A program made the translations under genes and the position numbers. Under the pieces are notes generated by a model, which saw nothing but the letters and a program-made list of their open reading frames with translations, was not told the origin of the DNA and made no database searches. DNA of 64,000 nucleotides from CAMDMI01 sp044379485 (GTDB lineage: Bacteria > Bacteroidota > Bacteroidia > Cytophagales > Flexibacteraceae), in assembly GCA_044379485.1 (NCBI GenBank), contig JBIPOE010000009.1:10082-74081 (forward strand), read 5' to 3'. Of this stretch, positions 26,414 to 37,100 are shown piece by piece (the stretch's first letter is position 1; every line of letters starts with the position of its first letter).

Positions 26414-27118
26414 ATGGGTGAAAACTATTCTGAAAAAAGATTAACAATTCAAAATTGGGCTGAAGATGACAGACCCAGAGAGAAACTGATTTTGAAGGGG
26501 AAGTCATCATTGTCTGATGCGGAATTGGTAGCTATACTGATAGGATCCGGAACAACTGATGAGTCAGCTGTAGATGTTGCCAAGCGAATATTGTCACTTG
26601 GAAACTTTGACCTGAACCAATTGGCCAAAATGGGTGTTAAAGACCTGTGTAAGATAAAAGGAATAGGAGAGGCTAAAGCAATTTCTATAATTGCAGCTAT
26701 GGAACTAGGCAGGCGTAGAAAGGAGGTGGAAACAGAAATTCCATCGCAACTACTTGGTTCTAAAGCAATATATAATTTCATGCGGGCTGATTTGCTGGAC
26801 CTTCCAACGGAGCAATTTTGGGTAATTTTGATGAATCAAAGTTTACGGCCCGTTAAAAAAGTAAAAATAAGTGAAGGCGGAATTTCAAGTGTAATAGTGG
26901 ATTACAGGATTATTTTTAAGGAAGCATTTGAAAATCTGGCAACCAATATGGTGCTTATGCACAACCACCCTTCAGGGAAAACAGAGCCTAGTCAGGAAGA
27001 TATTAACCTAACAAAAAAAATAGTAGAGGCAGGTAAAATATTAAATATCCGAATTCTTGATCATATTATTTTTGCCAACTCAGGATATTTTAGCTTTTCC
27101 GACGAAGGAAGATTATGA
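26414..27118 (+). CDS. radC: RadC family JAB-domain protein
   Basis: RadC was named as a DNA-repair protein but its biochemical role is unsettled. The 234-aa protein has an N-terminal helix-hairpin-helix region (IKGIGEAKAISIIAAMELG) and a C-terminal JAB/MPN metalloprotease-like domain with HNHPSGKTEPSQED near residue 183. The metal ligands (two His and Asp) are intact. I chose the ATG at 26414 over a TTG eight codons earlier. Its stop overlaps the next gene's ATG (ATGA), so the DUF1684 gene is translationally coupled. Confidence 0.92.
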   Translation: MGENYSEKRLTIQNWAEDDRPREKLILKGKSSLSDAELVAILIGSGTTDESAVDVAKRILSLGNFDLNQLAKMGVKDLCKIKGIGEAKAISIIAAMELGRRRKEVETEIPSQLLGSKAIYNFMRADLLDLPTEQFWVILMNQSLRPVKKVKISEGGISSVIVDYRIIFKEAFENLATNMVLMHNHPSGKTEPSQEDINLTKKIVEAGKILNIRILDHIIFANSGYFSFSDEGRL

Positions 27119-27735
27119 AAGTGAAGCCTGTTTTATTTTTTGGCTCGATTGCCCTTGTTATTATTTTTGGTACTCTTTTTTCTGTGATTGAATTAACTCC
27201 TGAACAAAATGAATTCAATCCGGGTGACATCGTTTCATTTAGAAAAGCCAAAGATTCGTTTTTAAAGCAAAAGATTGATTCTCCTTTTTATCGCGATTTG
27301 AATTTTGATTCCCTTTACTATTATTTACCAAACCCAAAATTTGTTTTTCGATCTGATATTTTCAAAGTGGTTGATGGTGAAGAACTTGACTTGATGCCCG
27401 ATAGAACAGGGTATGCATCACACAAAGTGGTTTCTTATGCAATTCTGGAAAGTGAAACCTGGCGGGACACTTTATATTTACTCAAAGACCTCGAAGAGGA
27501 AAGCGATACCAATTTTTTTATTCCATTTTCAGACCTAAGTAATGGACAAGGTACCTATGGCGGAGGCCGATATTTAGACCTGGTCATAAAACCTGGAAGG
27601 CAAGCTGTAATTGATTTTAACTTCGCTTACAATCCGTATTGCGCATACAAAGCCGATTTTGTCTGTCCTAAGATTCCTGGCATCAATAAATTGAGCAAAG
27701 CAATGGAAGCAGGTGAGAAAAACTACAGCCCATAA
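27115..27735 (+). CDS. DUF1684-domain exported protein
   Basis: The 206-aa protein starts with an N-terminal hydrophobic anchor or signal (VLFFGSIALVIIFGTLF). The C-terminal part has the DUF1684 signature: GGGRYLDLVI, then FNFAYNPYCAYKADFVCP and a final PGINKL stretch. DUF1684 proteins are small envelope proteins without a proven function. Two Cys in the signature are conserved in the family and present here. It overlaps radC by 4 nt. Confidence 0.85.
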   Translation: MKVKPVLFFGSIALVIIFGTLFSVIELTPEQNEFNPGDIVSFRKAKDSFLKQKIDSPFYRDLNFDSLYYYLPNPKFVFRSDIFKVVDGEELDLMPDRTGYASHKVVSYAILESETWRDTLYLLKDLEEESDTNFFIPFSDLSNGQGTYGGGRYLDLVIKPGRQAVIDFNFAYNPYCAYKADFVCPKIPGINKLSKAMEAGEKNYSP

Positions 27736-27784
27736 CTTGAAATGGGTTAATATTCTCCCCACTTTTGCAGCTAGTTAATATTGT

Positions 27785-28705
27785 ATGGACTTCGAACTAC
27801 TTCAAAATTTATGTGACATTCCCGGTACAAGCGGGGATGAATTAGCAATTCGGGATTTTATTCTCCAATATATTAATAATCAAAAACATAGTTGGAAAAT
27901 TCAACCTGAAATTTGGGCTGGAGACGGATTCCAGAATAATGTAGTGCTCATTTTTGGTAAGCCTGCAATTGGTTTTTATGCCCATTTGGACACTGTAGGT
28001 TTTACTGTTCGTTATGATAATTATGTAATTCCAATTGGTGGGATAGATGGAAAAACTGGTGATACCCTTGTTTTTGAACAAGAGGGTAAAACTTTGGAAA
28101 CACGGCTCATCTACGAGGAAGAAAACGACCTGATCATGGTTGATGCCCATTTGCCTATAGTTCCCGGAACAGCACTGAGCTACAAACCAGATTTTGAATT
28201 TAAGGATTCATATATTAAAAGCCCATATTTAGATGATCGATTAGGTGTTTACGGTCTTCTTGAACTTGCCAAAACTGCCGATAACATTGCCCTTGTTTTT
28301 ACAACCTACGAGGAGCATGGTGGTGGAGGGGCAGGCTATCTGGCCAGACTTCTGTTTGAAAAATTCAAGGTTTCAAAAGCCATTATTGCCGATGTAACCT
28401 GGATAACTGAAGGTGTTCATTTTGGAAAAGGTCCTGTTATTTCATTGAGAGACAGTAGAATACCTCGAAAAGTTTTTGTAGATGAAATTAGAAAAATAGC
28501 CAAACATGCAGGTATTCCATTTCAGCTGGAGGTAGAAGCTCAAGGGGGAAGCGATGGAAGGGAAATTCAACATTTGCCTTACCCTATTGATTGGTGCTTT
28601 ATTGGCCCACCTTCTGAAAACGCTCATTCCTCATTAGAAATTGTTCATCAAAACGATGCTGAGTTATTTGTTGATATGCTTCGGGTCCTGGCTAAACAAT
28701 TGTAA
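27785..28705 (+). CDS. M42/M28-type zinc aminopeptidase
   Basis: The 306-aa protein resembles M42 glutamyl aminopeptidases, shorter than the usual 340-360 aa. The ligands of a two-zinc centre are visible: His in FYAHLDTVGF, bridging Asp in PYLDDRLGVYG, the general-base and ligand Glu pair in TYEEHGGGG, Asp in IADVTW, and a late His in SENAHSSLE. It probably trims peptides in the cytoplasm. Upstream, CACTTTTG (27760-27767) with a TTG 20 nt before it is a near-consensus promoter. Confidence 0.85.
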   Translation: MDFELLQNLCDIPGTSGDELAIRDFILQYINNQKHSWKIQPEIWAGDGFQNNVVLIFGKPAIGFYAHLDTVGFTVRYDNYVIPIGGIDGKTGDTLVFEQEGKTLETRLIYEEENDLIMVDAHLPIVPGTALSYKPDFEFKDSYIKSPYLDDRLGVYGLLELAKTADNIALVFTTYEEHGGGGAGYLARLLFEKFKVSKAIIADVTWITEGVHFGKGPVISLRDSRIPRKVFVDEIRKIAKHAGIPFQLEVEAQGGSDGREIQHLPYPIDWCFIGPPSENAHSSLEIVHQNDAELFVDMLRVLAKQL

Positions 28706-28722
28706 AATTTGTTCTCAGGCTT

Positions 28723-29484
28723 TTATACTAAGGCCTCTTTTTCTGTTAGATCTTCAACAATTTCATCTTCCTTGATAAAAACTAAACTTGTTCCGGATTG
28801 AAATTGCCTGAATTTAATATCCTTTATCGCATTCTGGAAAATTTTCAATTTTTCAGGATCTAAAGTGCTGGCAAATTCTAAAAGAAATATTCTGACTTTT
28901 GGAACCCAATCTTCAAAATTCTTTATAAATATGTCAATTCCGGACCCATTCAAATCTGTTTTAAAAATATCGATTTGATTCCAGTTTTTTTCAGCCAAAA
29001 TATCATTTACAGTTATGGAATAAAGTTCAGATTCATTTTCATCTCCTACTTTTTCAATTTCAAAGCCTTGATTTTTATATCGTTTGTCAACTATAACAAC
29101 TTTTGAATTTTGATTCAAAAGACAGTTGGTAAATCTTGTAACTAGGGAAATATATTGGGTGTTCTTTTGAAGTGTAGAAAAATTTGAATCTATTGGTTCT
29201 ATGGAAGCAATTCTTGCATTTGGATACATCCTATTGAAGAAAACAGTAGAATACCCTACATGAGATCCATTGTCAATGATAGTTAAAGGTTTGAAGTTAA
29301 GTGATCCAATATCAAGACTTTTGGTTAAAAATATGTGTTGAAAAACATCTTCATCAATACCATTATTTCTAATGATAAATGGATAATAGTTTTTCTTTAA
29401 TTCGTTTAATACTTTGCTTTTCCGCCTGTTATTTCCAATTGAAGAGAAAAAGCCTAACAAGCTATTGAATATATTTTTTGCCAT
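28723..29484 (-). CDS. FkbM-family methyltransferase-like protein
   Basis: The 253-aa protein has a Rossmann-type SAM-binding start, TIIDNGSHVGYSTVFFN, and the following SIEPIDSNFSTLQKN, the pattern of FkbM methyltransferases. A later ksDLNGSGIDIF-like strand (FKTDLNGSGIDI) matches the family's second motif. The family methylates sugars or small molecules, often in polysaccharide or natural-product loci. No such locus is here. The usual D-x-G-x-x-x-G of motif I is relaxed to DNGSHVG, so activity is likely but not sure. Confidence 0.75.
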   Translation of the reverse strand: MAKNIFNSLLGFFSSIGNNRRKSKVLNELKKNYYPFIIRNNGIDEDVFQHIFLTKSLDIGSLNFKPLTIIDNGSHVGYSTVFFNRMYPNARIASIEPIDSNFSTLQKNTQYISLVTRFTNCLLNQNSKVVIVDKRYKNQGFEIEKVGDENESELYSITVNDILAEKNWNQIDIFKTDLNGSGIDIFIKNFEDWVPKVRIFLLEFASTLDPEKLKIFQNAIKDIKFRQFQSGTSLVFIKEDEIVEDLTEKEALV

Positions 29485-29612
29485 ATCTGCTTTTCAGCAG
29501 TTTGAAGGAGATGTAAAACCAAATAAAGAGAAAATATAGTTGGTTAAGGTTTTTTTATTTTTCGCACCTGCATTAAAGCGATGAAACCTATTGAATTCCA
29601 TATTTTTACCTC

Positions 29613-30524
29613 ATGAATTCAAGTCCAATTTTAAGAAAAGGAGACTCCGTTTTTCTGATTTCGCCTTCTTATTCGGCAGACAAGCTGGATATTGAAAATG
29701 GAATTAAAGAGCTAGAAACCAGTGGCTTAGATGTACAAAATGGCAAATCAATTTTTAATTCCTGGGGAAGTTTTTCGGGAACTGATCCTGAAAGATTGAT
29801 AGATCTTCAAGCTGCAATTGATTCTGATATAGCAAAAGCAATCATTTGTATAAGAGGGGGTTATGGTTTGAGTCGGATAATTACAAAGCTGAATTGGGAT
29901 AAATTTGTTGAAAACCCTAAGTGGCTTATTGGTTTTAGTGACATTACCCTTTTACATCTCCAAATTCAGCAGTTTGGACTGCGATCTATTCATGGATTGA
30001 TGGCTGCCAGATTTACAAAACCTGAACATCAGCCAAGTTTCGAGCGTCTTTTCAAATTGCTTTTTGATTTAAATCCGAATCTTAAACAAACTGTGCAACC
30101 GCAGGGAGTTTTTATCGATCCAATAGAAGGTGAACTAATTGGAGGAAATTTAACAATGTTAGCACATTCTATGGGTACCAATTTGGCCCCTAAATTTTCG
30201 GGAAAAATTCTTTTTCTTGAGGAGGTAGGGGAACCATTTTATAAAATAGACAGAATGATTCACCAGTTAAAACTAGCGGGAATAACCAATGGACTCAAGG
30301 CTGTTGTTTTGGGCCAGTTCACCGATTGCAAGGATTTAGGTTTTCCATTACCTCTAAATGAAATTTTTAAGTCAGTTTTTACTGGAACACCTATTTTTTC
30401 GGGGCTTCAATCGGGCCATGCAGAGCCAAATTTCCCTTTAATTTTAGGCGAAATGGCTACCATCCGAAAGCAAGGCAATAATATTCTTTTGGAACAGGTG
30501 CTGAAAACAAAACAGTTGCTTTAA
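29613..30524 (+). CDS. LD-carboxypeptidase (peptidase S66)
   Basis: S66 LD-carboxypeptidases release the terminal D-Ala from murein tetrapeptides in peptidoglycan recycling. The 303-aa protein has the conserved CIRGGYGLSRI, the nucleophile Ser in LIGFSDITLLH (near 108), the Glu in LEEVGEPFYKIDRM, and the His in QSGHAEPN (near 268). The start GDSVFLISPSY is typical. No signal peptide is seen, fitting the cytoplasmic LdcA role. Confidence 0.9.
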   Translation: MNSSPILRKGDSVFLISPSYSADKLDIENGIKELETSGLDVQNGKSIFNSWGSFSGTDPERLIDLQAAIDSDIAKAIICIRGGYGLSRIITKLNWDKFVENPKWLIGFSDITLLHLQIQQFGLRSIHGLMAARFTKPEHQPSFERLFKLLFDLNPNLKQTVQPQGVFIDPIEGELIGGNLTMLAHSMGTNLAPKFSGKILFLEEVGEPFYKIDRMIHQLKLAGITNGLKAVVLGQFTDCKDLGFPLPLNEIFKSVFTGTPIFSGLQSGHAEPNFPLILGEMATIRKQGNNILLEQVLKTKQLL

Positions 30525-30529
30525 CCTGT

Positions 30530-32404
30530 TTACTTTTTAAGCTCCATGTATTTAATTCCACTTGGGAATCTGGCAGAATGAAAGATTTTGATCTTTGATT
30601 TTTGAAAATCTTCTGCTTTTGCTGAATAAATATTGGTAAACTTTTGAGGATTCAAGTCAACCAAGGGAAACCAGGAACTTTGAACATGGACCATTATTTT
30701 ATGTCCTGACTTGAAGGTGTGATTGACATCACAAAGTTTAAATTTAACTTCATTGATTTCGTTAACTGTAAAAGGTTCAGGCTTTTCCAAGCTGTTTCTA
30801 AACTTCCCTCTCATTACATCCCCTCTAACCAGCATTTGATAACCACCCATTTTGTTGCCATTTTCCTGGATACTGGGCTCATCAGGAAATACATCAATTA
30901 ATTTAATAACCACGTCAGCATCATCTGTGGATGGCATCATAAAAATGTCTGCCATTAAAGGGCCTGTCATAGTTATGTCTTCTTTTAAGGGCGGTGTTTC
31001 ATATACCATTACATCGGGTCTTCGCGTTGCAAATCTTTGATCTTCAATCATGTATTCCTTGGGCATTTGGGTAGTTATTACATTTGTAAAAGGCACTGGT
31101 TTTAAAGGATCACTAACATATTCATCAAAACTATTGCCTCCAGTTAAGCCTTCCATTGTGGTCGAAAGTTTTCCAGATGGGAAAAAGAAAAGTTCTTTTT
31201 CTTCTGCCTCAGAGGGAGGCCAATTTTTGTATGCCTTCCATACGTTTGAACCGGTTTCAAACATATAGGCTTCTGGCAATTCCAGTTCGGTATCGCCCTT
31301 TAAATAATGATTGAAGAACTCAGACTCAATTTTCTTTCTGTAAAAGCTTCCTGTTTTACTATCAAAGTTTATAGGTCCAAGATTTTGAGCGTCTCCTCTA
31401 CCCCATTGCCCATGGCTCCAAGGCCCCACAACCAATAGATTTGAGTTTTTAGGATTTTTTTGTTCTATATTTTGATACAAATTCAAAGCTCCATACAAAT
31501 TCTCAGCATCAAAAAGGCCGCCCACCACCAAAGTTGCTGCCTTAATTCCTTTAAAGTGTTGAAGTGCATTCCTTTCTTTCCAAAAACTATCATAATCCGA
31601 ATGTGCCATTAAATCGTTCCAGAATGGTATTTCATAATTTAGATACAGTTTGTTGGCGTTTTCAAGTGGACCCATTTGCTTAAAAAAGTAATATCCATCT
31701 TGAGTGCCGTGGTTAAAAGGCGGGTTGTTTTCTGTGGTAAGCGAACTTCTTAATTTACCAAATGAGCTAAAAAAGTTAAAAGCATGAGGTAAAAAAAAAG
31801 CCCCATTGTGGTGAAAATCATCTCCTGAAAACCAATCCATTACTGGTGCCTGAGGCGAAACAGCTACAAGATTCGGATGATTTGATAAGGCTCCCATTGC
31901 AGCATAAAATCCTGGATAAGAGACTCCCCACATCCCAACTTTGCCATTGTTGTTTTTTAAATTTTTAAGCATCCAGGAAATACTGTCAAAGGCATCGCTA
32001 CTTTCGTCAATATCCTTATTCCCTTTTTTGGTTGGTTTAAATGGCCGCACATCCTGAAAAATCCCTTCAGACATGTACCTGCCCCTCACATCTTGAAAAA
32101 CAAAAATATAACCACTTTTTTGGAGAAATTCATTATTTCCCAGTTGAGTTTTATAGTCATCTGGTCCGTAAGGGCCTACACCATAAGGGGTTCGTTGGAA
32201 AAGAATTGGATACTTTTTACTTTCATCTTTTGGGGCATATACTACTGTAAAAAGCTTAACCCCATCCCGCATTTGAATGGAATAAACTGTTTTTGTGTAG
32301 TTTGCTTTTACATCATATGGTTGTTCCTGGGCCAATAAAATCCCTGTGAAACAAGCACTTAAATTAAGTAAAAAAAGAAACTTTAAAAATAATTTACCCA
32401 TTTT
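30530..32404 (-). CDS. CocE/NonD family hydrolase (X-Pro dipeptidyl-peptidase-like)
   Basis: The 624-aa protein (ATG at 32404; one five codons earlier is possible) has an N-terminal signal peptide and an alpha/beta hydrolase domain. The catalytic Ser is in GVSYPGFYA (near 165), the Asp in FDAENLYGALN, and the His in GPWSHGQWGRG. The last 220 residues form a beta-jelly-roll X-Pro_C domain. The family hydrolyses esters or acyl-Pro bonds; substrate is unknown. It overlaps the end of the DedA gene by 11 nt on the same strand, so the two are co-transcribed. The S66 gene is convergent with it, 5 nt apart. Confidence 0.88.
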   Translation of the reverse strand, partial: KMGKLFLKFLFLLNLSACFTGILLAQEQPYDVKANYTKTVYSIQMRDGVKLFTVVYAPKDESKKYPILFQRTPYGVGPYGPDDYKTQLGNNEFLQKSGYIFVFQDVRGRYMSEGIFQDVRPFKPTKKGNKDIDESSDAFDSISWMLKNLKNNNGKVGMWGVSYPGFYAAMGALSNHPNLVAVSPQAPVMDWFSGDDFHHNGAFFLPHAFNFFSSFGKLRSSLTTENNPPFNHGTQDGYYFFKQMGPLENANKLYLNYEIPFWNDLMAHSDYDSFWKERNALQHFKGIKAATLVVGGLFDAENLYGALNLYQNIEQKNPKNSNLLVVGPWSHGQWGRGDAQNLGPINFDSKTGSFYRKKIESEFFNHYLKGDTELELPEAYMFETGSNVWKAYKNWPPSEAEEKELFFFPSGKLSTTMEGLTGGNSFDEYVSDPLKPVPFTNVITTQMPKEYMIEDQRFATRRPDVMVYETPPLKEDITMTGPLMADIFMMPSTDDADVVIKLIDVFPDEPSIQENGNKMGGYQMLVRGDVMRGKFRNSLEKPEPFTVNEINEVKFKLCDVNHTFKSGHKIMVHVQSSWFPLVDLNPQKFTNIYSAKAEDFQKSKIKIFHSARFPSGIKYMELKK

Positions 32405-33059
32405 TTTTATTAGGGACACCTTCTTTGTTTTCCCGCCGCAGCTTAATAAAAGAGTTAATTACCGCCACACTCGTCAACAAAATAAACGCAAGTATAATGT
32501 ATTCCACGTAGTTGAGTATCCCCGGAAAGCGCATTCCTAAAAAATAACCCAAAAGGCAAAGGGTAAGGACCCATAAAATGGCCCCTGAAATGTTGTAAAT
32601 GGCAAATCGGGAAGGTTTCATTTTAATAATTCCTGCCAGGATTGGCGCAAATGTCCGGATAACAGGAAGGAAGCGACCAATGATTAGAGCATTGCCGCCA
32701 TATTTTGTAAATACTTTTTCCGTATTTGTGATGTATTGTCTTTTGAAAAAGAAATTTTCTTTCCTTTTCATTAAGCTATCACCCAAGTATTTACCAAAAA
32801 AATATCCGGTATAATTTCCCGCTATTGCAGCTGCGGCCAAACAAAAAAGCATTAATAAAATGGGTACTTTAACAATGCCCAGACCGCAAAACATTCCAGC
32901 TGTAAACAGTAAATAATCACCAGGAAGAAAGAAGCAGAAAAACAAACCTGTTTCCGCAAATACAATTAGGGTGACCAGAATCAATCCACCTTTTGAAATA
33001 ATTTCTTCTGAGTTGAGTAGAAACTGAACGAAATTTACCATCTCCTCCATCGGGGTCAA
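32394..33059 (-). CDS. DedA-family membrane protein (SNARE-associated type)
   Basis: The 221-aa protein has several transmembrane segments and the DedA/VTT signature: FFLPGDYLLFTAGMF, then AIAGNYTGYFFGKYLG, then ALIIGRFLPVIRTFAPILAG. DedA proteins are thought to be lipid scramblases for undecaprenyl phosphate or phosphatidylethanolamine. The motif F/Y-R-FxPxxR region (RFLPVIRTF) is intact. The downstream CocE gene overlaps it by 11 nt. Confidence 0.9.
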   Translation of the reverse strand: MTPMEEMVNFVQFLLNSEEIISKGGLILVTLIVFAETGLFFCFFLPGDYLLFTAGMFCGLGIVKVPILLMLFCLAAAAIAGNYTGYFFGKYLGDSLMKRKENFFFKRQYITNTEKVFTKYGGNALIIGRFLPVIRTFAPILAGIIKMKPSRFAIYNISGAILWVLTLCLLGYFLGMRFPGILNYVEYIILAFILLTSVAVINSFIKLRRENKEGVPNKKNG

Positions 33060-33214
33060 ATGTAGGCCAATTTATCAATATCGGGAAAACATAAAGCCGT
33101 TTTAAGTTTAAAATAAATATTGCTTCAAATTAAATTATTCAAAAGTTGAAATGAGTTGTTGCAGTTTAGATCAAAACCTGCCATTATTGCCTTTCTTTCA
33201 AACAACATTAGAAA

Positions 33215-34111
33215 ATGCTAAAAGTGTCCCTTCTTCGTTTTGCTGTTCCAATTTTTGCAACTGCCCTATTGTCTTCTTGTGGGTCCAATCCTGAGAAAGA
33301 AACAAAAACTGTTGATACAGTTGCCGTTTCAAAAAATGCAGAATTGCTCAATATAATTGATGATTTAATAATTAAACTTCCTCGTCCTTCTGAAATTCCA
33401 AACTTAATTGCTATGACTGGAGCAGAGTTTGAAGAAAAACTCTTAAATCCAATTGAAAATGGCGAAAAAGTCTTAGGCGATGCTTCAAAAGCTGCATTTA
33501 ATATTGGAGTTTTTGGTGCGGATGTAGGATATTTAGCAGCTTATGAAAAAGGGACTGAAGCGAGTAAAATATTTGTTGTTACTAAAAAATTGGCTGATAA
33601 AGTTGGAGTTTCTGCCGCTTTCGATCCTTCAATTGTAGCGAGACTTGAAAAAAACCTTGAAAGGAAAGACTCTTTAATAGTGATTACTGATGCTTCTCTT
33701 GCAAAATCTGCCTCAATTTTAAAGGCAAATGAACAAATTAAAGATGCAGCATTGGTAATAACCGGTGCTTTTGTGGAGGGCCTTTATTTGAATTGTGGCC
33801 TAATTCACGATTATCCACCTACTGGTCTGCCAAAGGCGGAGCAAGATAAAATTCTTGTTCCATTGGTTAGTAGTGTCATAAAACAAGAAGGTGCATTGGC
33901 AAGTGTTATTGATTTATTGAAAAATGTAAACAACGGTGATGAGGTTACAACTAGTCTGATCACTAAGCTGGAAAGTGCTTTAGCCATTTACAAAAAAGCA
34001 GATTGGCCAAAAAAGCTTGCAGAAAATAATGGTTCATTAATTCCTACAGAGAAAGATATTCATGAATTGGCAATTGCTATTAGTGAAATCAGAAATGAAT
34101 TGACCCGATAA
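33215..34111 (+). CDS. Lipoprotein of unknown function
   Basis: I do not recognise the family. The 298-aa protein has a lipoprotein signal with the lipobox LLSSC near residue 22, followed by a Lys/Glu/Thr linker. The rest is a soluble, largely helical domain with no metal-binding pattern that I can see; a Gly-rich part runs FNIGVFGADVGYLAAYEKG. It lies 38 nt before the large ABCG-like transporter on the same strand, which makes a functional link possible. That link is inference. Confidence 0.7.
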   Translation: MLKVSLLRFAVPIFATALLSSCGSNPEKETKTVDTVAVSKNAELLNIIDDLIIKLPRPSEIPNLIAMTGAEFEEKLLNPIENGEKVLGDASKAAFNIGVFGADVGYLAAYEKGTEASKIFVVTKKLADKVGVSAAFDPSIVARLEKNLERKDSLIVITDASLAKSASILKANEQIKDAALVITGAFVEGLYLNCGLIHDYPPTGLPKAEQDKILVPLVSSVIKQEGALASVIDLLKNVNNGDEVTTSLITKLESALAIYKKADWPKKLAENNGSLIPTEKDIHELAIAISEIRNELTR

Positions 34112-34149
34112 TATTTTAAAACAGAGATTCGAAGCAATAGCTATTTGAA

Positions 34150-37100
34150 ATGAATGAGCAACTGATTCGATCCATCATCAGACTATATGCCTTGTTGGCT
34201 GGCTCTGATGGGCTATTGCAGGAAGAAAAGAAACGGATAGAACAATTTCTTAGCCACCACCTTAGCGGAAGGTCGGTGGCTATTTTTTTAGATTTGTTAG
34301 ACAAAACGAACGCTAAATTTGAAGGAAAAAGAAACGATAATGTTTGGTTAGAAAAAGAAATTGAATCCATAGCCAAGGTTGTAAACAAAGAATTAAAACT
34401 CGCTCAGAAGTTTTATCTGTATCTTGAACTTGTTGAACTTTCAGCTTTGGATGGTGACGTTTCAATTTCTGAAAACCAGATTCTTAGAAAGATAGAGCAG
34501 GTTTTAAATTTTAATCAAAATGATGTTCAGCAATTGCTTCAGTTTGGTCTGGCGCAAAGGGCCCAACAGCTCGATCTGGAAAATTGTCTTTTGGTAAGCG
34601 CCCATTTTGTTTTAAAACCAGAAAAAGCTTTTCAACTGGAAGTTCCTGGCTTAAGGGGAGAAATAGCTGTTTTAAAATTGCCCTCAAGTGAGGCATATTT
34701 CATGCGTCATTTCGGAGAAACAGATTCTTATTTGAATGGTCAGATAATTCCAAATGGGATGAGTTGTGTATGGGCATCAGGCGCAACATTTCGGCAGGAA
34801 GAGATTGATCCAATCTTTTTTGCCGACATAAGGGAAAAATTTTCATCCCCAATTGACAGACCACCCATTCATTTTGAGGCTAAGGACCTGGAGTTCCAGT
34901 TTGCAAATGGGAAAATGGGTCTTCACCAAATCAATCTTTCCGAAAAGGGAGGCCGGATGATTGCCATAATGGGCGCCAGCGGTTGTGGAAAATCCACGCT
35001 TTTTAATGTACTGAATGGCAATGAAAAGCCGAGCAAGGGTAAAGTGCTCATCAACGGAAAAAGTGTTCATGAAAATCTCGAAGAATTAGAAGGGGTAATA
35101 GGTTATATTCCTCAGGACGATGTGCTTAACGAACATCTTACAGTTTTTCAAAACCTATATTTTTCAGCAAAATTTAGTTTTGGCAAATGGTCTGAAGATA
35201 AAATTAAAATTGAGGTTGATAAAACCCTTCATTCATTGGGTATCACAGAAGCCCGGGATACTGAGGTTGGTTCCGTTTCAAGAAAAAAGATTTCCGGCGG
35301 GCAAAGAAAAAGGCTCAATATTGGGATGGAGCTCATTCGCCAACCATCTGTTTTATTTGTAGATGAGCCCACATCTGGATTAAGTAGCCGCGATAGTGTA
35401 AAAACTATGGAGCTGCTTAAGGATTTGGCAATTAATGGAAAGCTCGTTTTTGTCATCATACACCAACCTTCTGCGGAGATCTTTAAGATGTTTGACCATC
35501 TGATTGTGCTTGACAAAGGTGGCTATCCCATTTATTATGGTAACTCTTTGGAAGCAGTTCCATATTTTAGAACTGCGGCCAATCTTCCTGCTATTTCTGA
35601 CCCATCGGAAGCGGCTGAAGCGGCAGAGATTTTCGATATAATTGAGCTTAAAATCGTAAATGAGATGGGTGAGGAATTGGAGGAAAGAAAACGCCTTCCA
35701 CACGAATGGTATGAATTGTTCAAAAAGAAACCAAAGGCACCATCAGAGGCAAAAGTTAAATCCCCAATTCCAAAACATATTGATCAACCTGGATTTTTTA
35801 GTCAGATCCTCATTTATCTCAAAAGAGATTTTCTATCCAAACTCAGAGATAGCCAATATCTGATAATAAATCTTTTTGAAGCGCCTTTTTTGGCACTGTT
35901 GTTGGCTATTTTGGTTCGGTATTGTCCTTCAAATGGCTTTACAGATGATCCCTACCTGTTTTGCCACAATGAAAATATTCCGGCCTATTTTTTCATGTCG
36001 GTTATTGTAGCACTTTTTATGGGTCTAAGCGTAAGTGCCGAGGAAATAATCCGGGATCGGTTAATGCTCAAAAGAGAAAAGTTTTTACACCTAAGCCGAA
36101 GTAGTTATTTGATCGCCAAAGTGTTTCTGCTCTTTTCATTATCAGCCCTTCATACTTTGGCATTTGTCGCTATAAGTGATACTGTATTGGAGGTTAACGA
36201 CATTGGATTTGAGTTCTGGATGGTTCTTTTTTCTACATCGTGCTGTGCAAATATGTTGGGCCTTGTTCTGTCAGACACATTAAAAAAGGCAGTTGCCGTT
36301 TACATATTAATTCCGTTGTTGCTTATACCACAATTGGTCTTAGGTGGGGTTGTAATTCAGTTTGATAAATTAAATCCACTTTTTGGCAATCAGGCAAAGG
36401 TTCCTGTGGTAGGTGAGCTGATGGTTTCACGTTGGGCTTATGAAGCTTTAATGGTGGCTCAATTTAAAAATAATGAGTATCAGAAAATTATTTTTGAGTC
36501 TGAAAGAAAACTGGAGGAATACAAATACAAGCGAGATTATTATTTGTCTGAATTGGAAAGAATTTTGAATGAATTATACTTTACTCCGAAGGAGAAGTTT
36601 AAAATTGAGGAAATAAAAATCAAGCAAGGGCTTCTTATTAAAGAACTTACCAAAGAAGGTTTAGATTTCAAGGTAAGTCCTGAAACATGGAAAGACCTGC
36701 AAACTTTACCATATTCTGAAGCCGTTCAGGAAGGAGTTTCTAAGAAAATAAAAGCATTCAAGCATTTTTATACACTTGGAATCCAAAAAGAGGAGAATAA
36801 AACAAACGCAATTAAATCTTCGTATTCAAAGTTACCATCTTATGCTAAAACCATGGGAGACTTACGGCAAATCTCAGAAAATGAGCAGGTTTCACAAATT
36901 GTTACCAATAACAATATGATGCAAAAAAAGGCTGAAACAACAAAGGATGGAATTATAAGAAAAGCTACTCCAATTTATCAACTGCCAGATCCAGAGCATC
37001 TATTTGACTTGAGAGCACAGTTGTTTGCGCCAATGAAGCACTTTATGGGAAAGTATTTTCCAACAGAAACCTTCAATATTTTTATTATCTGGATGTTTAC

